A stretch of 64,000 bases of DNA from Sycobia sp. Sy_11 (Eukaryota; Arthropoda; Insecta; Hymenoptera; Epichrysomallidae), in the NCBI GenBank assembly GCA_018907035.1, contig JACCIC010000049.1, positions 2,886,001 through 2,950,000 on the forward strand. Reading direction: 5' to 3'. A program made the translations under genes and the position numbers. Shown here piece after piece: positions 1-12,691 of this stretch; position 1 is the stretch's first letter, and every line of letters begins with the position of its first letter. The notes beneath the pieces were generated by a model. The model did not search any database. It was not told the DNA's origin and saw only the letters and a list, made by a program, of their open reading frames with translations.

Positions 1-157
1 AAGGAGCAATATTTTTATTCCATATCGAATTGCCTCAATATTATCATTTCGAAACGAATAAATCGGATTATGACAAAATATTTAAATGAAATCAAATCCA
101 AATAAATGTATTATAAGATGAGAATTTTTGTTATTCACGATTAGTTTTGCATATGTA

Positions 158-212
<55 letters not shown>
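158..212. repeat. (TA)n microsatellite
   Basis: About 27 perfect TA units between atatgtag and gtcatccc. Confidence 0.95.
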
Positions 213-214
<2 letters not shown>

Positions 215-446
215 ATCCCACACGCATTAAGTATATCGTTTTTGTATACACATAACGTACAAACGCTTGCGAAACACAGATATAATGTTACGAAGACAAT
301 GACTCTAAAATAGTACGAGCTTAATTTTATCTCCGTAATAATCTAACCGGCCAATTTCTTTGTATACGAGAGAAAATTACATCACCGTATAAGAATCCCC
401 TCTGATATACCTATATGCATAGAATGGCGGATACTTTCACCTTTGG

Positions 447-448
<2 letters not shown>

Positions 449-501
<53 letters not shown>
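449..501. repeat. (TA)n microsatellite
   Basis: About 26 perfect AT units, followed by aaaggagc. It produces a spurious Tyr-Ile open frame. Confidence 0.95.
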
Positions 502-504
<3 letters not shown>

Positions 505-560
505 GAGCATTATATATCAGCAATGCGTCAGACTATTATAACGTGCATTATCCTAGAAAT

Positions 561-1010
561 ATATAACCTTCGCACTGCGGGCGGGCGGCCTCTAAGGTGG
601 GGAAAAACTGCGCGAAAGCCGCGAAGATTTGTTCGTCTACTCTTGGCTTGCTTGTATATAATTTACAATTCGCTTGGGCAATTTCAGAAAGCATCGGGAG
701 CGTCAGCATTCCGCCGGTATAATTCAGCCGGCAGAAGCTGCCGCGGCCGGCGTCGCGGGCGTTTCAGAGGGAGCTTTATACCTTCGCGCTCGCGCATTAA
801 AAGCTCACGGATCGCGGATGATGTACCTAAAGGACGTAATATCAGAAGTGTAGATCCCCGTCCGCGTTTCTCTCTTGTTCTGTGAATTTGACCTCCCTCC
901 CCTCCCCCTCACCAACGCCCAATCGCACCCCGAAAAGTCGTGGAACGCGACGGGAGGTATATAGTTAATGCGTCGGGCGGGGTATCTTCTTACAATGCTT
1001 ATCCGCATAT
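561..1010. other. CpG-rich island without a gene
   Basis: A GC-rich, CpG-rich block with sharp edges against AT-rich flanks. The open frames on both strands overlap each other and have no recognisable domain. It could be a regulatory island; nothing in the sequence decides this. Confidence 0.5.
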
Positions 1011-2460
1011 AATTCTTATGATTGGAGGAATTTGAGCCAGCAAAACCTGACGTTTATAAACGACGATTGGCCGCTTTCGTTTCATATATTTTTTGCCGTT
1101 TAATACTTGCGTATATGTTTTGTTTTGTGGTTATATAAAAACTCCTTTTTTTTCTACCCACAGCGGAACAAAATGTGCGTATACATCATGTACGGGGACA
1201 GTGTTGTATACACAATATTTTTAGAATAATTGAAAACAATTTGGCCGGGTTCGTTTAAATTGATAACATTTTCGCTAACACGTGCGTTTAAAACATAACC
1301 TTGAATATCAAGGTCACGTAAAATGAATGTCTCTAGGACAAGAGCCGATAGTATACAGTCTTTAGAATATTTTTTAAAATATCGGAAACTTGATCAGTAT
1401 AAGGTTCTAAATCTATACGAATAATTGAATTAAAGATTTCTATAGACTTTTATTAGAATTTTTCAACACCGACACGGCCAATGATAATTTTTTTTACACA
1501 TATAGTATTTATCACGCGAATTAATTAAATAACGAATTCTTATAGATAGCATAATATATATACAATTTTACGGAAATTTAATGTCATTTTATTGTAACTA
1601 TTCTATTTATAAATTATATAATATTATTGTTAGATTATTTTAGCCATTCTATAAATAATAAAGCAAAAAATACTTGAAACTAAATATTTGACAGTATCGT
1701 AAAGGGATGTAAACATATGTATCCACCGGGTCTTATTACGATCTGCGTCTTTGCTGCCCTGCGCGGCAAATGATTTATGAGTTTATTGTTTAGATGCCTG
1801 ATGTGTTTTTATAGGTTTTAAGTTTCTCACAAAGGCTTGCAGAGTTTTCAATTTCGAGTACTGCACTGAGTCTTGCGTTGTCCTTTCGTTTGAACAGACG
1901 TCTTTTCCTTCCTCGTTTGAAATAAAGTTCGTGTTAAAAGATTATTTCGTGTATCTTTATTTTAACATTCCACCTACTATATTTTATAAAACTTCAATAA
2001 TTATAAATACAATATTATAAATAGAACTCTGTTATTGAAAATAAAAGATAAAAACAAAATGAAAAAAAATCCAACACGTTATATAAAGTGAAAATTGACA
2101 TAAACCCGTAAAATGGCATCGAACGCAGGATCTAAATAAAAATCGGCCGCCCAACAATTTTAGCAATAAACGTTAAACAAACTTTAATATTATACATCTA
2201 TTATGTAAACGGATCTATATGCTTGATCTTCCAAAACTGCTTTCCTTTATTTTCAATTTAAAAGCTCGCTAAAATTATATAGCATTGTGATATGTATATA
2301 CCATTTCAATTTGTAAACTTTTAATCGCTCGCAGTTACTTGGCAATAAACCAAACTTATATAACGACGGCCCGTTACTCTGGGGCCAACTCGAAAGACGC
2401 ATTAATTAACGAGCGTCATCGTCGCGGATCGGTTTAAGGCCTTTTATATATATATACAGT
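1011..2460. other. AT-rich stretch, no feature seen
   Basis: Low-GC sequence with stops in every frame at short intervals. No simple repeat, hairpin or protein similarity was recognised. Confidence 0.6.
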
Positions 2461-2726
2461 ATTCTCGCGTGCGACCCGTAGCCTCCCCCCCCCCATCATC
2501 AAGTTGATAATCGCTAAGTGAATATATGTGGGATGAGTCTAGCGGGCGAATAGGTAAATTTTATCAGCATGTGCTATACGGGCAGGGGAAGCGCGTTAGA
2601 ATTTCCGCAGCGCGAGCCGCACTTAAAAGAGAATCATAGCCCGCTGCTGCTGCTGCTGTTACTGCAGTATAAGGGTGCGCGCGTGCTAGTGCACGCGCAT
2701 TCGTTTTATCACCTTTGCGTGTTTGC

Positions 2727-2781
<55 letters not shown>

Positions 2782-3020
2782 TATAATCTGAAAAATTATC
2801 GCGCACCGAGCGCGACTGAAATAATATATTACTGTGTCGCCGAGGTCCGCCACGCCTCCGCGCCCCATGGACCCTAAGCGCCATTTCATTCGTCCCTCGC
2901 GAAGTTGGCGCCTATTTCCGCGGACGCGACGGAAACCTTGCGCCGGGCGCATTAAACACACGCGGTCTTGGCGAGCGCGCTGATGGGGGGGGGGGGGCGC
3001 TCGAGCTCCCCTGAGTTCAT
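2461..3020. other. SSR-rich GC block
   Basis: Contains a C run near 2486, a short CTG repeat at 2645-2661, a (TA)n array and a 13-G run near 2985-2997. The overlapping open frames on both strands depend on the TA array and are not coding. Confidence 0.6.
2730..2785. repeat. (TA)n microsatellite
   Basis: About 21 perfect units, then an imperfect acacatatacata tail. Confidence 0.95.
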
Positions 3021-3172
3021 AATCGAAGTTTGATCAAATTTTACAATATATTTATATTTATGAGCTGATAACTCATATGGATGTATACTATATACGTATG
3101 AATGCAAGTTTCCCATCACTTCTTTTACGAAGAAATGAAACTTTTACAGCTGTATTTTTAGACAGTTTTTTA

Positions 3173-3220
<48 letters not shown>

Positions 3221-5700
3221 AGTTTAACCCATGTGTATTTTAATACATTTCGAATACATTGAACTTTTTTCCAGATAATCGAATGCTTAAAAAAATAATG
3301 ATAACACTCTAGGTATTTTTTTAATACACTTTTTCTTTGATACACATACCGCCACTCGTGCTAATGGCTTTAAGACGATGAGATATATAAATAGAGGTGG
3401 CAAGTTTTGAACCTGGCCGTAAGCGGAATCGTTGACTCGATCGGAACAGAAGAAAAATTGAAATATTGCAGGCTTGCATAAGTGTACACGCTGGACGAAT
3501 ACCCTTTATTGTAGATCTTTTTGATCTCTCTGTGCCGAAGAAACCCGTCCACCTATAGGCCCATCTTCTCTATTTACGTCATATCTCCATCTTTCAGACC
3601 CCTCGCTTTCTGCTTGTCCCAGGTCATCGCGCTAAAGGACATCGAAATTTGTCGCTGCCTCGTATTTTTATTGACTTAGATTTACGAACATATTCATTTA
3701 TAAAACGATGCCTACTTTTTTTTCTAATTTATTTATTTGGTCAATAATTTTATACATTGGTTAATTATCGTTATTGCTGCTTCATTTTTTAAAAAGAAAC
3801 GGTAAATTCAGCTCTGTTTCAACTATTGGAAAGTGAGTTGCTGTTGAATGCTTTCAGCGTACCTAACTTTTAATTTAAGCATTGTAAATGATCGATTATT
3901 ATAATATAATTTATAGAAATGCGATCATACAGTCTATAAATCGATTAAATCATCAATTATATTAATCATATTTTTGGTATTATTATTATTATTTTTATCT
4001 TAAGCAATACGTTAAGACTATAAGAAATTTAACAATGCCATAATAAACGATTTAATCATAGTATATATTGTTCAAGTCTATTGATTTAGTACACCGTTAT
4101 TGAATTCCTTAAATTATTGTAAGTAATTTCATACGGGCGATCGATGTTTGGACCTTTTCTACTTGCCGGTGCTAATCATCTGCCATTCGGCTTATAAGTT
4201 ATGAGTTACAAGTTTCTTTTCTCATATCAATTTTTTTTAGTTAATGTAAAAGAATACATTTAGTAATTATTTTGATAATGTATTTTCGAATTTTGTATAT
4301 CTGCAATATATTATATATACGTTTTATTGTATTTCTTAATCGATACCGAAAATTAGAATAAAGTACTATTTTAAGCTTGAAAAGCAGTACATAGTAATAC
4401 GTGTATAGCATTCTTGTCTGCTTTAGACCGTCTGCAATTCAGGAATTGACGGGTCGAATAGAGCAGGGAAATAAAATTTGACTGATTCTTACATTCACAA
4501 CTCAAACTATTTTATATATGTACTTTTTCTACCTCGTGAACAAAACGCGTTTCTGAACCGTTGTCGAGCAGATGCAGCATATTGAGCAGATTTTTTCTTA
4601 TGAAAAATTGATTATTAAAATCTAAATCTCTCCCTCTTCATTGGAATCGAGTTTCAAAATCAAAAGTCTATTTCTTCGCTGTATTGTATTTTGAGATTTT
4701 CCAATTACTGTAATTTGTCCTGAAATTCAACTTATACCTCAAAATCGAAGTAAACACGATGAAAGAGGTATCGTAAAAAAGATGATCACCTCTAGTAAAG
4801 TTTCATTCAAAATATACAATGTAGCCAAGATATTTCATCTCGCGCTCTCTTTAGATAAAGTGAAAATCACACGATCAGCTCGTTTATATTAAATATTAGT
4901 CGATGTTCTACGATATTTTGGAAATCACAACTTTAACACGATTTTTCGGCCTTCGTTTTGAAAACTATAATCTCATACAATAAGATCAAAATTGACCCGG
5001 ACTGGTGCATTTAAACTCCGCGCGTAAATTGAATCGGTAAAATTTTTTTTTCCTATTTCGGTACAATCTCATTCTCGATGTCCGTGTGAAATTTGAGCGC
5101 CGTATCTCGATTAGTATGTATTTCTTAGCTAATTGTTTACGACGCAAAAAGTTGATCATATGGTACTATAATATGTACATTTACCTTGTGAGATTAATCT
5201 GTCCAACAGCGTACAATAATGTACTATTTTTCGATATTTTGTGACCTTAATTTATCATTTATTTATGGTAAAGAAAGCTATCCAGTTTCTTTTTCAGTAT
5301 TAATTTTTAAATGAAATACGCTAAAAAAGCATAAAATCCACTGTATTTAAATGAATTATTTAGCTATCGCTATAGCATAATGTGATTGAATTAACAAAAA
5401 TGCTTGCCTACTGTATATTAGTTATTTTAACTAATAGCCGATAGTTCAAAATTACATAATACAATTTGATTAATTTCGTTGGCACTACAACAACTCAACA
5501 TCTCATTGAATTCACTAAATTTTGCTTGGCAGTGAATTATCTTTCTGAATAAGTTCGGATTAATACAAAGGAAATCCAATTTAATTTCTTATACGCGTTT
5601 TCTCGGAAGCAAGGAAACCCGTCGACGCCATAAAAACTCTTGGCTAAGCGTTCTTTATTGTTTTACATACGTCGTGTCGCTCGATTTGGCTAATTAAGCA
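3021..5700. other. AT-rich stretch with one (TA)n array
   Basis: No coding signal. Part of it (about 4580-5130) has mixed phrases such as gaccCGGACTGGTGCA and GCCGTATCTCGATTAG that read like an old dispersed repeat, but no boundary, terminal repeat or protein was found. Confidence 0.5.
3174..3218. repeat. (TA)n microsatellite
   Basis: About 22 perfect units. Confidence 0.95.
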
Positions 5701-6540
5701 GGAACAGCGGACGCGAGGCCACGGGGGGGGGGGCAAGAAAGCTCCGTAATTGTTAATTACATGATGTATGTAGAGGAAGAGCCGGGGCAGAGAGCCGTGG
5801 AGGAAGAGGAGGATAGATAGAGTAAGAGAGAGAGAGAGAGCGGATACGAGTCGGGGCGTTGTTTATGAGACGCCAGACCCGCGCAACGCTCACCCCCCGA
5901 CTAAGTGAATTCCCCTAATCGAGATAATCCATCTCGGCGATCTCCGAGTTCTTTTTTGGCGCGCGCCGGAGCGCCGAACGCGGCGGGATATTATTTTCGC
6001 CGGGCGAACGGAAGGTCACCCGGTCCACGTGCGCGGCGACAGTCGCGCCGCGCGAATATCTCTCCGTGTCGGCCGGGGGCGCCTGCCGCTGAAAGCGTCA
6101 CGAAAGCGGGAGGACCGCGAATTAACGCCCGAGCGAGCGTCCCGCGTTAATTGAATTTTCGCAACAATCGCATCGAAACGAACGGAAAAGTTAACCGCTC
6201 GATTCGCTAAATTCGCGTGTATATGTGTGTGTGCGCTCGCGCATGTATTCGTCTCAAAGAATGTATAAGTATAGGGAGCTCGGTTACTCCGAGAAATATT
6301 GTAAAGAAAGAAAAAAAAAACATCATCGCAATCCAGCTCTATGCAGTCCCGTCAGAGGCGACGATTTATTCGAGACCTCCTTTCTCCGTGCGTGTGTGTG
6401 TGTTTATGTGTAAGCGCGGCGATGGGGCGAAATAAAAGCCTAACGATGATTAATAGATCGGCTACGGCCGCGTTTCCGCGCACGAGAAAGGGAGCACCCG
6501 CGGCGGCGCTGGGGAAAATGGACGGATAATCCGAGACGAC
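5701..6540. other. CpG-rich block without a gene
   Basis: Contains a 10-G run near 5724, a (GA)n tract at 5825-5840 and a CpG-rich core at 5940-6200. Frames such as 5905-6150 are Arg/Ala/Pro-rich with no recognised domain, as expected of GC-rich non-coding DNA. Confidence 0.5.
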
Positions 6541-7950
6541 GAAGGTATTCTTTGTCCGTATATAGATCTCGCGGCGAGGAGAGGACAGAAGACGTGAAGA
6601 TGGTTGCCAGGAATTGAGAAATTAACGAAAATAAGGATATATAAGTCGGTATATCGTATTCGAAAGAGTAGATACTTCCGAGTGTCGAATGGTGATTTGA
6701 GAGTGAAAACTTGAAACTATATGTATTGTTTATTTCGGAGGCGTGAAAGCGTTATACCGTTATATAATACCTACATAATTATCATATTATATAATACCTA
6801 TAAAATTATGCATTTTATTTATTTTAATGAATATTTATTTATTTCCTATCATTTTTCGGATATTTACTATGTTTTATGTTTTAAATTTTCGTAATTATTT
6901 AGATTTTAGTATTTAATACAAAATCTATAAAACTCTGTATGTACATATTGTTTTTTATAAGCGCACTTTTATAATACACTAATACACGCAAACCGAGGTG
7001 TTTGTGAATCGTCTCGCAGTTTTTCCTCCACATTTTATAACAAAAAGAGAACCATAAAATAATTCAATAGTAAATATAATATTAAAGGACCTTTCAATTA
7101 CAGGACGAGACGCTCTCAACGAGATCGGGACGATGGTAAACTTAATGTATTCGACGGGACGAGAGCAATGGAAAGGACTGGGGGTGGGTCACGTTTAATA
7201 AAATGAAAAGGCTAATTGTAGAGCAGCTGTTCAATGCCCATCCTGCCGAATTCATAATCGAGAATTCCGAAGGAGCTGCTTCGCGGTTTTAAATTAAACC
7301 CCGCCGAGCGCTCGTCCATTCATTCGGATTTTCACTTTTTGCCTAATCTACGTATACGCAGACGCCGTGATTTAATAATGCACCAGTGGGGCAGGATGTA
7401 ATTAATGAGGCGTCAGTGCCGATGGTAAAACGTTATTGCTATGCATATATATGGCAATGGCACACAGCTACGGATAGCCCGGGTAGAGGGCAGAAAATTT
7501 TTCATGCTTCCAGGATCGAGTCCTTGGGAAATTTTCACGCTTTGGGATTTTTAATTTCACGAATAATGGCAAAATAAGGTCTTAAATGCATTTGTATTAA
7601 TTTTTTTTTGTTGTTGGAGACAGACAAAAATTGTCGGAGAAAGTCAACCGATCGAAACGCATGCTTGTCACAAACAGTTGAACATCTTGCGCGGCGAATT
7701 TTAACGGCCAGTTCGATTCTCAATTAATATCGAACATTTTACTATGAAATTTTATACCGGCAGTAATTAGAAAGAAAAGAAAGAATTTCATTGGATTGGA
7801 AACTTGGAGTAATGATCAATTTTTTTAGTTGTTGAAAACCTAGGATAATTTTTTTGTGTTAAAATGTTTTTAAACAGATTTTTAACAGATTCGAATTACA
7901 GGTATTGAATTATTATATAATTAATAAGTAAAATTATTACAATCTAGATG
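6541..7950. other. Mixed stretch, no gene
   Basis: AT-rich except for moderate GC at 7100-7350. A short local duplication of tatataatacctay occurs at about 6760-6805. No other feature was supported. Confidence 0.55.
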
Positions 7951-8002
7951 ATTGTATATTATTACGATAATACCGTAAATAGAAGAGTAGTGTTCAACTT
8001 TA
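7951..8002 (+). repeat. Left arm of a distant inverted repeat
   Basis: Bases 7951-7996 are the exact reverse complement of 10170-10215 (46 of 46). After one mismatch, five more bases match. The arm begins attgtatattattacg and contains ataataccgtaaatag. It is either one end of a decayed 2.26-kb element or one of two copies of a dispersed repeat in opposite orientation. Confidence 0.85.
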
Positions 8003-8272
8003 CACCAGGCGAAAAACATGAAATGAGATAATTTTTTTATTTCAATATCTACGTTTTGACCACTTGCAGTATGGTCTTTAACTTCTAGTTATGGTCTTTA
8101 TCAAGATTCTATTAACTATGTTTTGATACATTATAAATTAATTATTACTTGTAAACATTTATTGAATAAAATTTTTATAAATTTACATGCCAATATGATT
8201 GTATAATTCCATAGGTATGTAATGTATAACGTCAATAATTTATCGTTACGAAAATAGACTCCGAAATTTGAA

Positions 8273-8321
<49 letters not shown>
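8273..8321. repeat. (TA)n microsatellite
   Basis: About 24 perfect units. Confidence 0.95.
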
Positions 8322-8326
<5 letters not shown>

Positions 8327-9370
8327 CGTGACAATAGCAACTGAATAAATCGTTAAATAAATTTAAAATAAATTAAAATTATTTAATGTGTGTAGACGTA
8401 GCATTGCATTCGAAACTATAAAATATAACAAGGTAAAGTGAAAGGTATCGCGAATCAAACGATGTAAGTAGATATCGACTCATCATATATTTTTAAATTT
8501 AAGAGTTAATTAAATATTGTATCCAAAGTATTTATAATACACTTTACGGGTTCTTTGTGTCATTTTTATTGTTTATGTTATATTTGTGTGATTATGAATA
8601 AATGTCATTTCCGAAAAAGGTGTTTACGATAGTTTTTCTCCCCAATAATCACTATGGTTTCATTCCAATTTAGTATATGTTTATTTTCTATCTAATATTT
8701 AGCTAATTCTGATTTAGGTCCATTATTCTTTCTATCCCTTTTTATTTATTTCCGTTTTCAGTTATCATTTTGTTTGGCTCACATAGACTTGATCGCAAGT
8801 GGTACAATGAACTTTATACACAGTATATTTTCTCTATGCGGTCTTTTTTAACTATCAAAGAATTTGCCTTTGGCATTTCAAAAAAAAAAGAACACATTAG
8901 ATACGTACCACTGTATCTGCTTGAGCCAGCGCTTTTTTTTGAGCATCGAACTATACTGTTTTATCATCATTCCTCTTCGTATCATATAGAGATAGGTATA
9001 TGCTCGAATTTTCTTCTTATCCTTTAAGGCAATTACAATATCGTAATTAACCGATACTTTTACTCGATATCCTATATTTCCCAACGAAATACAAATAGAC
9101 ATGAAATAAATTCTGCCCAAAAAGAAAAGATAAAAGAAAACGAAGATCGCCGCGCCCACGTACCGCTCGAAAAAGTTATCCAGCGAACAGTATAAGTAGA
9201 AGTTTTGCTTTTCGCATTTTCAATTCTCTGTTATATACATAAAATGCCTATTTACGTAGTACCATCCGAGCCCATGGCTCGACTAAGGATAATTGCGTTA
9301 TAAATATTGGTTGAACAAATACGAGAGACGCTCAGGACGATAATCCTCTCTGCTTTTCTTGTTCAATCCC

Positions 9371-9420
9371 CCTTCCTCCCTCTCTCTCCTCTCTCTCTAT
9401 CCCTCGCTATCTCTCGTATC
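9371..9420. repeat. (CT)n imperfect tract
   Basis: Interrupted pyrimidine tract. It is complementary in register to the (GA)n tract 75 bp downstream, so the pair can fold back. Confidence 0.9.
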
Positions 9421-9494
9421 ACTCCTGAAACTTTACCTCGAGCTTGCTGGCGAGCAGCGCGAAAAGACTTATTCTTAATTGAATGTAGGCGACA

Positions 9495-9561
9495 GAGTGA
9501 GAAAGAGAGATAGAGAGAGAGAGAGAGGAGAGTGAGAGAGAGAGAGGGAGTGAGAGAGAGA

Positions 9562-9619
<58 letters not shown>
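9495..9619. repeat. Long (GA)n tract
   Basis: About 125 bp of nearly pure GA with a few interruptions (gata, gagga, gggag) in the first half and a perfect run after about 9570. It is the longest GA tract in the window. Confidence 0.95.
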
Positions 9620-9622
<3 letters not shown>

Positions 9623-10163
9623 CGCCGGTAAGTTCAAGCAGCCGAAAACAGCTAGATCTTCCTAGCTAGAATGTGGAGGGATGGTCGTGGGTGGGGTTGG
9701 GGAGCAAATCTTGGATCGGTTGAAAAAGTTCGCCGCCGTCGTCCACACGCGGCAGGGCTCTGGATTAAGGCTTTACGGCAACAACTTGGCGCGAGCAGCC
9801 AGTGATAGACCTCCCTCCCTCTCCATGGTTTTGTATTGTACAGAAAAAAAGTGGAAGAAAGAACTTTCGTATTTTTTTTTTTTTTAGAATAACGAATCTA
9901 CACTGCTACGTCCATGAATTTAGGTTGGTAGTGAGCCAAATGTCTTTAAAAATGAATAGGGTTGTAACTAAACTGGCAAATAATATAACTTATTGAAAAT
10001 ATCGGAATGTTTATTGAGCGAAAAATGTATAATCCGATTTGAAAATTACTTGATAATAGACCAGATGCAAGTCAAGATCATAAAATGTTAATTGCTTTAG
10101 AAGAAGACGCACTATTTGAATAATAGAAGTTATCAAAGTCTATAATTTAAGAATTTCTAAGAA

Positions 10164-10215
10164 TAAAGCTGAACACTACTCTTCTATTTACGGTATTATC
10201 GTAATAATATACAAT
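10164..10215 (-). repeat. Right arm of a distant inverted repeat
   Basis: Reverse-complement partner of 7951-8002. Further inward on both sides a weaker match (acttgca..tggtct) can be seen at about 8062 and 10055-10075, so homology may once have extended past the perfect core. Confidence 0.85.
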
Positions 10216-10219
10216 TATT

Positions 10220-11510
10220 TTTCTTTTGTTTGAGCCAAACGTATGACTTTAAAAATTCTTTGAGTATATCTAAACAATACGTTACTAATTTACTGCAATT
10301 TTAAAAAGCAAAGAACTGTAACGATATAATATTCAATAATAATGTCACAAATTCATGAATATATAATTTTCAATCTACAACAATGGAAGGCCGACTATAA
10401 TAGTAAAATATTTCCAGCGCGGTTCATCGTCCAACCAAAATACACGTCCTCGTACTGGGAAGTAAAATCATTGATAGGACCTCTGGCGGTCGGATTTTTC
10501 ACCAACGAAAGACTAAACATTTCCGTCAAAACATAGCGGCTTACATATTATTTATTTATCTTTGATTGTAAACTAACTTTTAGGGACATTACACAGTCCA
10601 CGGATCGTGAAAAAAAGTTCTTACTATGTTTACCGTGCAGCTAGTGGTTGTGAAAGTAAGTCAGGTGACAAATTATCGGTAAGTTTTCACGCCTTCCCGT
10701 CGACGTGGTCATAATAATGCAACTGCGACACAGAGGATGATATACGGCAGTTTTGCCACAGTTTTCAGCATAACAACGTTTCGTAGTTTTCTCAGCTCGC
10801 TATCAGACTAGTCTCTCAAATAATTTCACCACGTACGTCATCCAAAGTTAAAAAAAAAAAGCAACTGCTTTATACGTGCGCGCGTTATACGACCATCTCG
10901 GCATTGTTTCCGCCATGTTTGGCATGAAGCTCAGGGTCACGCCGCCGTTTTACTTCCTAATGCAGGAACGATCGTGGCAACGTATGTGCCCTTTCTCTAC
11001 ACCCTCGCTCGCGGCTTAACTAAATACATCACCGATACGATCCAATGGACCTGTATTGATCGTCAGTGGTGCTAGAGCCGATCTCACGGCGAATTAAACA
11101 CGGACTTCTACCACCAGCCCCCCCCCCCCTAGTGATATAACGAAATCGATACTCAAGCTGCGGGAGTTGAGCATTTCGCCAATATAAATACTTAAGCTTC
11201 GTCGCGGTGAATTCGAAGTCGATATTTCTTGAATTTGTAAAATTGCCCTTCGTCTTCATCGTTATTTCTTAATATCTTTCTTTGTTGTCTAATTTTAATT
11301 TATTGTAAATATCAACGAGCCTCCATTTTCTTCTTTATAAAGGTCTTCTTTGATATAATTACTTATATAGCACTTGGTATTTCGTAGAAATTTATATTCT
11401 TTCGCCTTTCATAATATATTTATAGTACACACTTTTAAATTGCTAAAGTGGATCTTTTCCATTCACATACATTTATATTATACAATTATTTTTATCTACC
11501 AACTATCACT

Positions 11511-11561
<51 letters not shown>

Positions 11562-12240
11562 GCTTTCGTGCATGTTAACAACAAATGAAAAAAAAGAAAC
11601 ATTAACATTTCGATTATTTTATTTTCGTGCTAACCTGGGGAAGTTGACTCACGAAATTTCACGGCTTCAGTGGCACACTTTGCTCGCGCGCCCAAAAATT
11701 TCGCACTTATACGTTTCCAATTCTCACACTCGTAATGCCACAAAAGGTTCGTGTATGTAGTCTACAACATGGCACAAGTCAACAACAAGCGCAATAAAAT
11801 TGAAAAGTACCCGATATTCAAGTTTATCGCACTATTCGAATTATGGACGGAGCATTATTTTTCAAAACTTTTACTTTGGAAGTTTTACGTTAACGAATTA
11901 GTATATAATACATTTGATCCATTCCTTCGAAACATCGATTTACATCGACACTTGCTAGGATTAATTATAAAAACAATTATTGATTCAGAGTATCACTATC
12001 CACGCGTGTTTAATTGAAGAGATCGGATTACTTTTAGTACTCGTTTTTAAAACCACTAAAAAATATATAATAATTCAAACAATCGGCCTTTACGCTATCG
12101 CGATAATCTCGATAATTACAATTAATGCAAAATCACGCATTCGCTATAAAACCTTATCCTATAGAACATCAAGCATTCCCGTCTCTCGCGTCGATTCTCT
12201 CTTCCGTATATTCTTGCAAGGTTTTACCCCTTAACTTTTC
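10220..12240. other. AT-rich stretch, no gene
   Basis: Contains a 10-C run near 11119 and one (TA)n array. The 88-residue frame at 11751-12017 and the 64-residue frame at 10342-10536 carry no recognised motif. A donor-like TCG|GTAAGT lies at 10679. No acceptor or coding exon could be paired with it. Confidence 0.5.
11519..11560. repeat. (TA)n microsatellite
   Basis: 21 perfect units. Confidence 0.95.
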
Positions 12241-12247
12241 CCACTTA

Positions 12248-12249
<2 letters not shown>

Positions 12250-12289
<40 letters not shown>
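12250..12289. repeat. (TA)n microsatellite
   Basis: First array of a cluster of three TA tracts and one CT tract within 450 bp. Confidence 0.95.
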
Positions 12290-12291
<2 letters not shown>

Positions 12292-12312
12292 ATTCTGTTT
12301 TTCAGCTTAACT

Positions 12313-12330
12313 CTATATATATATAATATA

Positions 12331-12384
<54 letters not shown>
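12313..12384. repeat. (TA)n microsatellite, interrupted
   Basis: Short TA run, an aatataatg interruption, then about 26 perfect units. Confidence 0.95.
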
Positions 12385-12388
<4 letters not shown>

Positions 12389-12490
12389 CTCTTTATCGCA
12401 GCACAGTGTATTTACTTTGAAAGGCAGCACGGTCGCCTCCTCGCATTAAATATCTCCGAGGGGCATCTAAAAGGGCTTTCCTTGATAGAG

Positions 12491-12536
<46 letters not shown>

Positions 12537-12537
12537 C
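12491..12537. repeat. (CT)n microsatellite
   Basis: About 19 CT units ending in ctatctatctc. Confidence 0.95.
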
Positions 12538-12642
12538 GCTGGCTATGTGCACTCCCCTCTACACGTGCACGAGATTCTTCAGAATTTTCTACCCTCTCTA
12601 CCTCTCCTTCACCCTTCGCAAGCACTTTATCTTTCATTCCTT

Positions 12643-12643
<1 letters not shown>

Positions 12644-12690
<47 letters not shown>
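12644..12690. repeat. (TA)n microsatellite
   Basis: About 23 perfect units. The array sits exactly at the border of a CpG-rich segment that starts gccgcgcagg. Confidence 0.95.

Positions 12691-12691
<1 letters not shown>

Larger units (their letters stand above)
1..560. other. AT-rich non-coding stretch
   Basis: AT-rich DNA holding two (TA)n arrays. The open frames across it are Tyr-Ile readings of those arrays. No gene signal is seen. Confidence 0.6.
8003..10163. other. Interior between the 46-bp inverted repeats
   Basis: AT-rich sequence with a (TA)n array at 8273, CT/GA arrays at 9371-9619 and poly-T/A runs. The frames at 8770-9027 (+) and 8878-9159 (-) have no recognisable transposase or other domain. 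A donor-like CCG|GTAAGT stands at 9627. Confidence 0.5.

Noticed and set aside
4580..5130. Possible old dispersed repeat, with a similar-looking stretch at 39020-39180
   Set aside because: No shared string long enough to align by eye and no boundaries. Left as unresolved non-coding DNA.
7355..7385. VYADA reading resembling the reverse-transcriptase YADD motif
   Set aside because: Stops follow at once and no neighbouring RT motif is present.
9620..10690. Donor-like strings CCG|GTAAGT (9627) and TCG|GTAAGT (10679)
   Set aside because: GTAAGT is expected by chance many times in 64 kb. Neither has an upstream acceptor or a plausible exon.
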